Positions 5,285 to 6,110 of a stretch of DNA of 6,110 nt are shown piece after piece. Both the position numbers and the translations under genes were made by a program. Numbering within the stretch: position 1 is the first letter of the stretch; every line of letters begins with the position of its first letter. Source of the DNA: Nitrosomonadales bacterium (GTDB taxonomy: Bacteria > Pseudomonadota > Gammaproteobacteria > Burkholderiales > SG8-41); the NCBI GenBank assembly GCA_009885185.1, contig VFLF01000736.1, forward strand, positions 1-6,110, read 5' to 3'. The notes under the pieces were generated by a model that worked only from the letters and a program-made list of their open reading frames with translations, did no database searches and was not told where the DNA came from.

Positions 5285-6110
5285 TCCTCGCTGGTGCTCG
5301 CGCCCTGCGGGTTGTTGATGTAGAAACCCCCCTTCGCGCCGCCAAAATTTGTACCGTTTGGATCCAAGCTGTCTGGCAGAGTAGAGTCGTTTCTGGTCGT
5401 CCAGAAGCTGAGCGCATTGGGATCAAAGAACCCGGTACCCGCGGAACTCAGCGCCGAAAAGTACACCGGATGCGTGGTGCCGTCAGCCCTGGTGGCTGTC
5501 GTCGGCGCGCGTGCATCGGCAAGGAAAAGCTGAAGATTCAGCGGATCGGCCTGATCAACCGCAAACCGGTATTGCTTCAGGTTGCCTGACCAACGCGGCA
5601 GGCCTTGCGGGTCGGGCCTGAACATGCCGAAGTACACCTGGTTAAGGAAGTTGCCGGTGCCGTTGGCGCTGATCGGCAAGCTGGCCGATGCAAACACGCT
5701 ATTCACCGCGTTGACTTCATTAAATATGGCCAACAGGGCCTGCACAAAGGCATCCATGTCGTTGATGTCCACTACAAACGCCTTGCCGCCGGACTCATCA
5801 GCCACGCTTTTCATAAAGCGCTTGTAACCGCTGACGTTCTGGGTATCGTTGGCGCCGCCGTCAACCAAGGTTATGGTATAGGTGGTAATTTCGTTATTAC
5901 GCTTCATAAACCTCGACCATTCGTCACCCCAGCGGCTGACAAACTTGTCATCGTTGGTCCACGTTATTTGCGTAGGCGCGACATTGTTGTTCGCTGCCGT
6001 CAACGCATTTCTCACGTCATTTGCATTGCTGGATTGATCCGCCGGGTTGGCGTTGTTGTCCGCCACGCCGACACGGATCACGAAATTCTTGCCGCAGGCG
6101 CTAGCGGCGA
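5224..6110 (-). CDS. pilY1: PilY1-like protein: N-terminal part, open at the right edge, ends early by frameshift
   Basis: This is the upstream part of the same pilY1 gene. The frame is open to the window edge (ACGKNFVIRVGVADNN just inside it), so the signal peptide and start lie outside. It encodes the end of the N-terminal von Willebrand A-like region, with FMKRNNEITTYTITLVDGG, GYKRFMKSVADESGGKAFVV and FVQALLAIFNEVNAVNSVFASASLP. The highly conserved PilY1 motif NQVYFGMFRPDPQGLPRW-SGNLKQY follows, at about 5569-5635. After GGFYINNPQGASTSED the frame turns into unrelated residues and hits TAG at 5224-5226, while the conserved sequence goes on one base out of phase. A single missing base near 5284-5300 would explain this. 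It could be a true mutation, a sequencing or assembly error, or a switchable site; I cannot tell which. If real, the product lacks the propeller. Confidence 0.9.
   Translation of the reverse strand, partial: AASACGKNFVIRVGVADNNANPADQSSNANDVRNALTAANNNVAPTQITWTNDDKFVSRWGDEWSRFMKRNNEITTYTITLVDGGANDTQNVSGYKRFMKSVADESGGKAFVVDINDMDAFVQALLAIFNEVNAVNSVFASASLPISANGTGNFLNQVYFGMFRPDPQGLPRWSGNLKQYRFAVDQADPLNLQLFLADARAPTTATRADGTTHPVYFSALSSAGTGFFDPNALSFWTTRNDSTLPDSLDPNGTNFGGAKGGFYINNPQGASTSEDSTRRMAKLSKKVASLSVYV
5270..5332 (-). other. pilY1: Frameshift interval in pilY1
   Basis: The coding frame is clear on both sides. Upstream, GAKGGFYINNPQGASTS reads well; from 5284 on, FDAPDGEVVEKGG reads well one base out of phase. 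Restoring one base near 5284-5287 (for example making GAG-GCA-TTC-GAC) would join them. A run of six C (G on the coding strand) at 5327-5332 is the only homopolymer in the interval, but the residues after it still fit the upstream frame, so I favour the site near 5284. Confidence 0.75.

Overview
The window looks like chromosomal DNA of a Gram-negative, probably betaproteobacterial, organism. The evidence is a PilY1-type type IV pilus tip protein, a TonB-type periplasmic energy transducer, and two fragments of the 3' end of ispH whose residues fit proteobacterial IspH. In several betaproteobacteria ispH is a neighbour of type IV pilus minor-pilin genes, which fits this mix. I cannot assign a genus from sequence alone.

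Layout. (1) Bases 1-152, minus strand: the first 50 codons of a ribbon-helix-helix antitoxin, cut by the left edge. Two perfect short palindromes (163-177 and 191-203) lie in its promoter region. (2) Bases 153-556 hold no intact gene: the antitoxin control region, a degraded ispH 3' fragment (about 289-462, plus strand), then a short spacer with a -35-like hexamer and an inverted repeat just ahead of the next operon. (3) Bases 557-1190, plus strand: an intact two-gene toxin-antitoxin operon of the RelE/HigB plus HTH-antidote type, with the genes overlapping by 11 bases. (4) Bases 1202-1321, plus strand: a second ispH 3' fragment, about 88% identical to the first over 108 aligned bases. (5) Bases 1290-1997, minus strand: a TonB-family protein whose last codons run antisense through the second ispH fragment. 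(6) Bases 1998-2179: a spacer in which I see no convincing gene. (7) Bases 2180-6110, minus strand: most of a pilY1-like gene, open at the right edge. It is broken by one frameshift near 5284 and carries an unusual block of about 350 residues of beta-rich repeats between its conserved N-terminal and beta-propeller parts.

How it fits together. The right two thirds is a cell-envelope locus: a pilus tip adhesin/assembly protein followed on the same strand by a TonB-like protein. The left fifth is an accessory junction where two toxin-antitoxin loci alternate with two diverged copies of the same ispH 3' end. No full ispH is visible, so these copies look like scars of recombination or repeated insertion at an ispH 3' end. 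The most noteworthy observations are this alternation of ispH scars and toxin-antitoxin loci, the repeat-block insertion in PilY1, and the PilY1 frameshift.
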